This document shows positions 7,493-8,898 of a DNA stretch of 8,898 nucleotides, piece by piece (the stretch's first letter is position 1; each line of letters starts with the position of its first letter). A program made the translations under genes and the position numbers. The stretch spans positions 1 to 8,898 of the forward strand of contig JAITHS010000337.1 of NCBI GenBank assembly GCA_031279875.1, written 5' to 3'. Below the pieces are notes generated by a model. It ran no database searches and was not told the DNA's origin. It saw only the letters and a list, made by a program, of their open reading frames with translations. Origin of the DNA: Tannerella sp. GTDB lineage: Bacteria > Bacteroidota > Bacteroidia > Bacteroidales > Tannerellaceae.

Positions 7493-7506
7493 AACTATTT
7501 TATTGT

Positions 7507-8898
7507 TTATTTGTACATTCCTTCACGTGATAGCAGGTGGTCGAGATTGGCAACTCCAAGACCGCAAACGGCAAGTACTGTTGCCGCATGTTCCTGATAT
7601 TCTGGGATAGCCTTTGTGTAGAGGTCGCGTTCGGTGTGCCATACTTCGCGGTAGTCGAAATTGTAGCCTTTGACGTCTTCCTCTTCGAGAGTTATTGTCG
7701 GCACGCCTTTGAGGGCAAATACCGTAGCATCGTTGCCGCCGGTGCGGGTCGGTCGTGGTGGCGCATCCTTGATTTCTTTAAGTTCGAAAGGAAAGTCGGC
7801 GCGAATAGATTTTAGAGGCTCGCAAATCGTTACAAAATCCTTATAAGCAGACGAATGTGCGCTTATTTTTACCGGCGCTAACTGACGACCGTCGCGGTTG
7901 AAAACATTTGCTATATTATCAAGTTTTTGTGCATAAGTTTCAGTCCACGCCTTAGCGCCGAGCAAACCGAACTCTTCGCCTGCAAAAGCGATGAAAAGCA
8001 TCGTGCGTTTAGGTTTAGCGCCCGACATCGCCACAAGCCGTGCCGCTTCGATAACAGATGTAACGCCTGCGCCGCAATCAACGGCGCCCGTTGCAGCGTC
8101 GAAAGAATCAAGATGACCGCTCAAAATCACGTATTCATCGGGATATTCGGAGCCGGTGATTTTGCCTGTTACGCTGTAATAATTGATGGGACCGGGTTTA
8201 AAAAAATTGCGGATATCAAATTCGAGTTCGAAAACGCTTTGGTCTGTTATCATCTTTTTGATTATATCGTATTGATGTTCATCGAGTTTGATGTCGGGCA
8301 GTTCGGGCAAGCGCTCAAAAGTCATTGTCGAATCAAAAACTAATGCACGGTCATATAGTGCCGTCAGCGGCACAGGAGCCGACTGTATGATGCCCAGAAT
8401 GCCTGCCTCGCGCATTTCGCGCAGAAATAATGCCGGTTCTTCTTTGAGCGGCCGGATTGAGTCGTTCGGTTTTTGGGCATTTTGTTTCGCAATATCAATG
8501 TTTAACGCTTTGAGCGAATCACGTCGCGCATCTGCTTTTGCCGATTGGTCGATAGCCCAGCCGGAACTTTTTCCACCGATAAGCACCCACGCGCCTTTTA
8601 GAGCGTCTTTCATGCTGTCGAACTCTTGCTGCGAGCGCGGCTCGTTAAGTACGCGACCGCGCTGCAATCCTTTCGTACCCGATGTGTATGAGGGCGTTAC
8701 AAAATGTAGCGTTGTAACTTCGTTGCCGCTAAACATACGTCCGAACCACGCCCCGCGATTAAAACCTACCGGCACACTACCGGCAAGGTGCATCTCAACG
8801 TCGAGACCCCACTTGCGATACTCGTTTGCTACCCACTCGGCAGCGTTTTCGTAGGCGTCAGACCCTACCGGACGACCGCCAAAGCGGTTTGTAAGAAT
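7507..8898 (-). CDS. M28-family zinc peptidase with PA-like insert, partial (N-terminus beyond right edge)
   Basis: The frame is open from the right edge to TAA at 7507-7509: 463 residues without the true start. The first Met in view (codon 8791-8793) is internal, because typical M28 N-terminal sequence precedes it (LTNRFGGRPVGSDAYENAAEW). Numbering from the edge, a PA-like domain lies around residues 90-170 (KGAWVLIGGK, MREAGILGIIQS). The two-zinc peptidase domain follows: His262 and Asp264 in SGHLDS, bridging Asp274 in GAVDCGAG, catalytic/ligand Glu308-Glu309 in FAGEEFGLLG, Asp336 in FNRDG and His421 in VWHTERDLY. All expected metal and catalytic residues appear present. The family comprises exported aminopeptidases and carboxypeptidases that trim peptides; the PA insert recalls carboxypeptidase Q-type members. 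A signal peptide is expected outside the window. Exact specificity cannot be told. It is the upstream gene of a probable operon with lpdA. Confidence 0.9.
   Translation of the reverse strand: MLTNRFGGRPVGSDAYENAAEWVANEYRKWGLDVEMHLAGSVPVGFNRGAWFGRMFSGNEVTTLHFVTPSYTSGTKGLQRGRVLNEPRSQQEFDSMKDALKGAWVLIGGKSSGWAIDQSAKADARRDSLKALNIDIAKQNAQKPNDSIRPLKEEPALFLREMREAGILGIIQSAPVPLTALYDRALVFDSTMTFERLPELPDIKLDEHQYDIIKKMITDQSVFELEFDIRNFFKPGPINYYSVTGKITGSEYPDEYVILSGHLDSFDAATGAVDCGAGVTSVIEAARLVAMSGAKPKRTMLFIAFAGEEFGLLGAKAWTETYAQKLDNIANVFNRDGRQLAPVKISAHSSAYKDFVTICEPLKSIRADFPFELKEIKDAPPRPTRTGGNDATVFALKGVPTITLEEEDVKGYNFDYREVWHTERDLYTKAIPEYQEHAATVLAVCGLGVANLDHLLSREGMYK

Noticed and set aside
8791..8793. ATG as the start of the M28 gene
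   Set aside because: The frame stays open upstream to the edge and encodes typical M28 N-terminal sequence there, and a start here would remove the export signal region.
8288..8854. Plus-strand open frame of 188 codons at the right end
   Set aside because: It is antisense to the M28 peptidase frame, which continues with family-typical sequence to the window edge. The composition (rich in Arg, Ser, Pro) is that of a shadow frame.

Overview
The window looks like a chromosomal segment from a member of the Bacteroidota, most likely order Bacteroidales. This rests on the intergenic promoter boxes of the TAnnTTTG type, the lack of Shine-Dalgarno sequences before the starts, an AT-rich promoter region beside moderate-GC genes, and the gene families present (a secreted S9D-like prolyl-oligopeptidase, a GH78 alpha-L-rhamnosidase, a secreted M28 peptidase). 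There is no sign of phage, insertion sequence, CRISPR array, tRNA or rRNA.

Layout. (1) Positions 1-719, minus strand: the 5' part (239 codons) of proB, glutamate 5-kinase, which runs off the left edge. (2) 720-865: a divergent AT-rich promoter region with a TACTTTTG box facing each way and, on the right side, a perfect 11-bp tandem duplication between two possible promoter boxes. (3) 866-5995, plus strand: one uninterrupted 1709-codon frame joining a complete secreted S9 peptidase (residues 1 to about 806) to a complete GH78 alpha-L-rhamnosidase (about 810 to 1709). (4) 5996-6133: a short intergenic gap between convergent genes, almost filled by a 45-bp tandem repeat whose units each form a hairpin. 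(5) 6134-7492, minus: dihydrolipoyl dehydrogenase. (6) 7507-8898, minus: most of a secreted M28 zinc peptidase, whose N-terminus lies beyond the right edge. It is 14 bp upstream of the dihydrolipoyl dehydrogenase gene and probably cotranscribed with it.

How they fit together. proB (proline synthesis) and lpd (2-oxoacid dehydrogenase or glycine cleavage complexes) are housekeeping genes. The S9-GH78 fusion and the M28 enzyme are exported hydrolases suited to breaking down peptides and rhamnosylated material. The fusion is the outstanding item: both catalytic centres look intact, and the junction falls where a free-standing S9 protein would end and a GH78 enzyme would begin after its own signal peptide. 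That suggests a two-activity periplasmic or surface enzyme for rhamnose-decorated glycopeptides or glycoproteins. The activity and substrate are inferences. The domain assignments come from motif recognition, not a database search.
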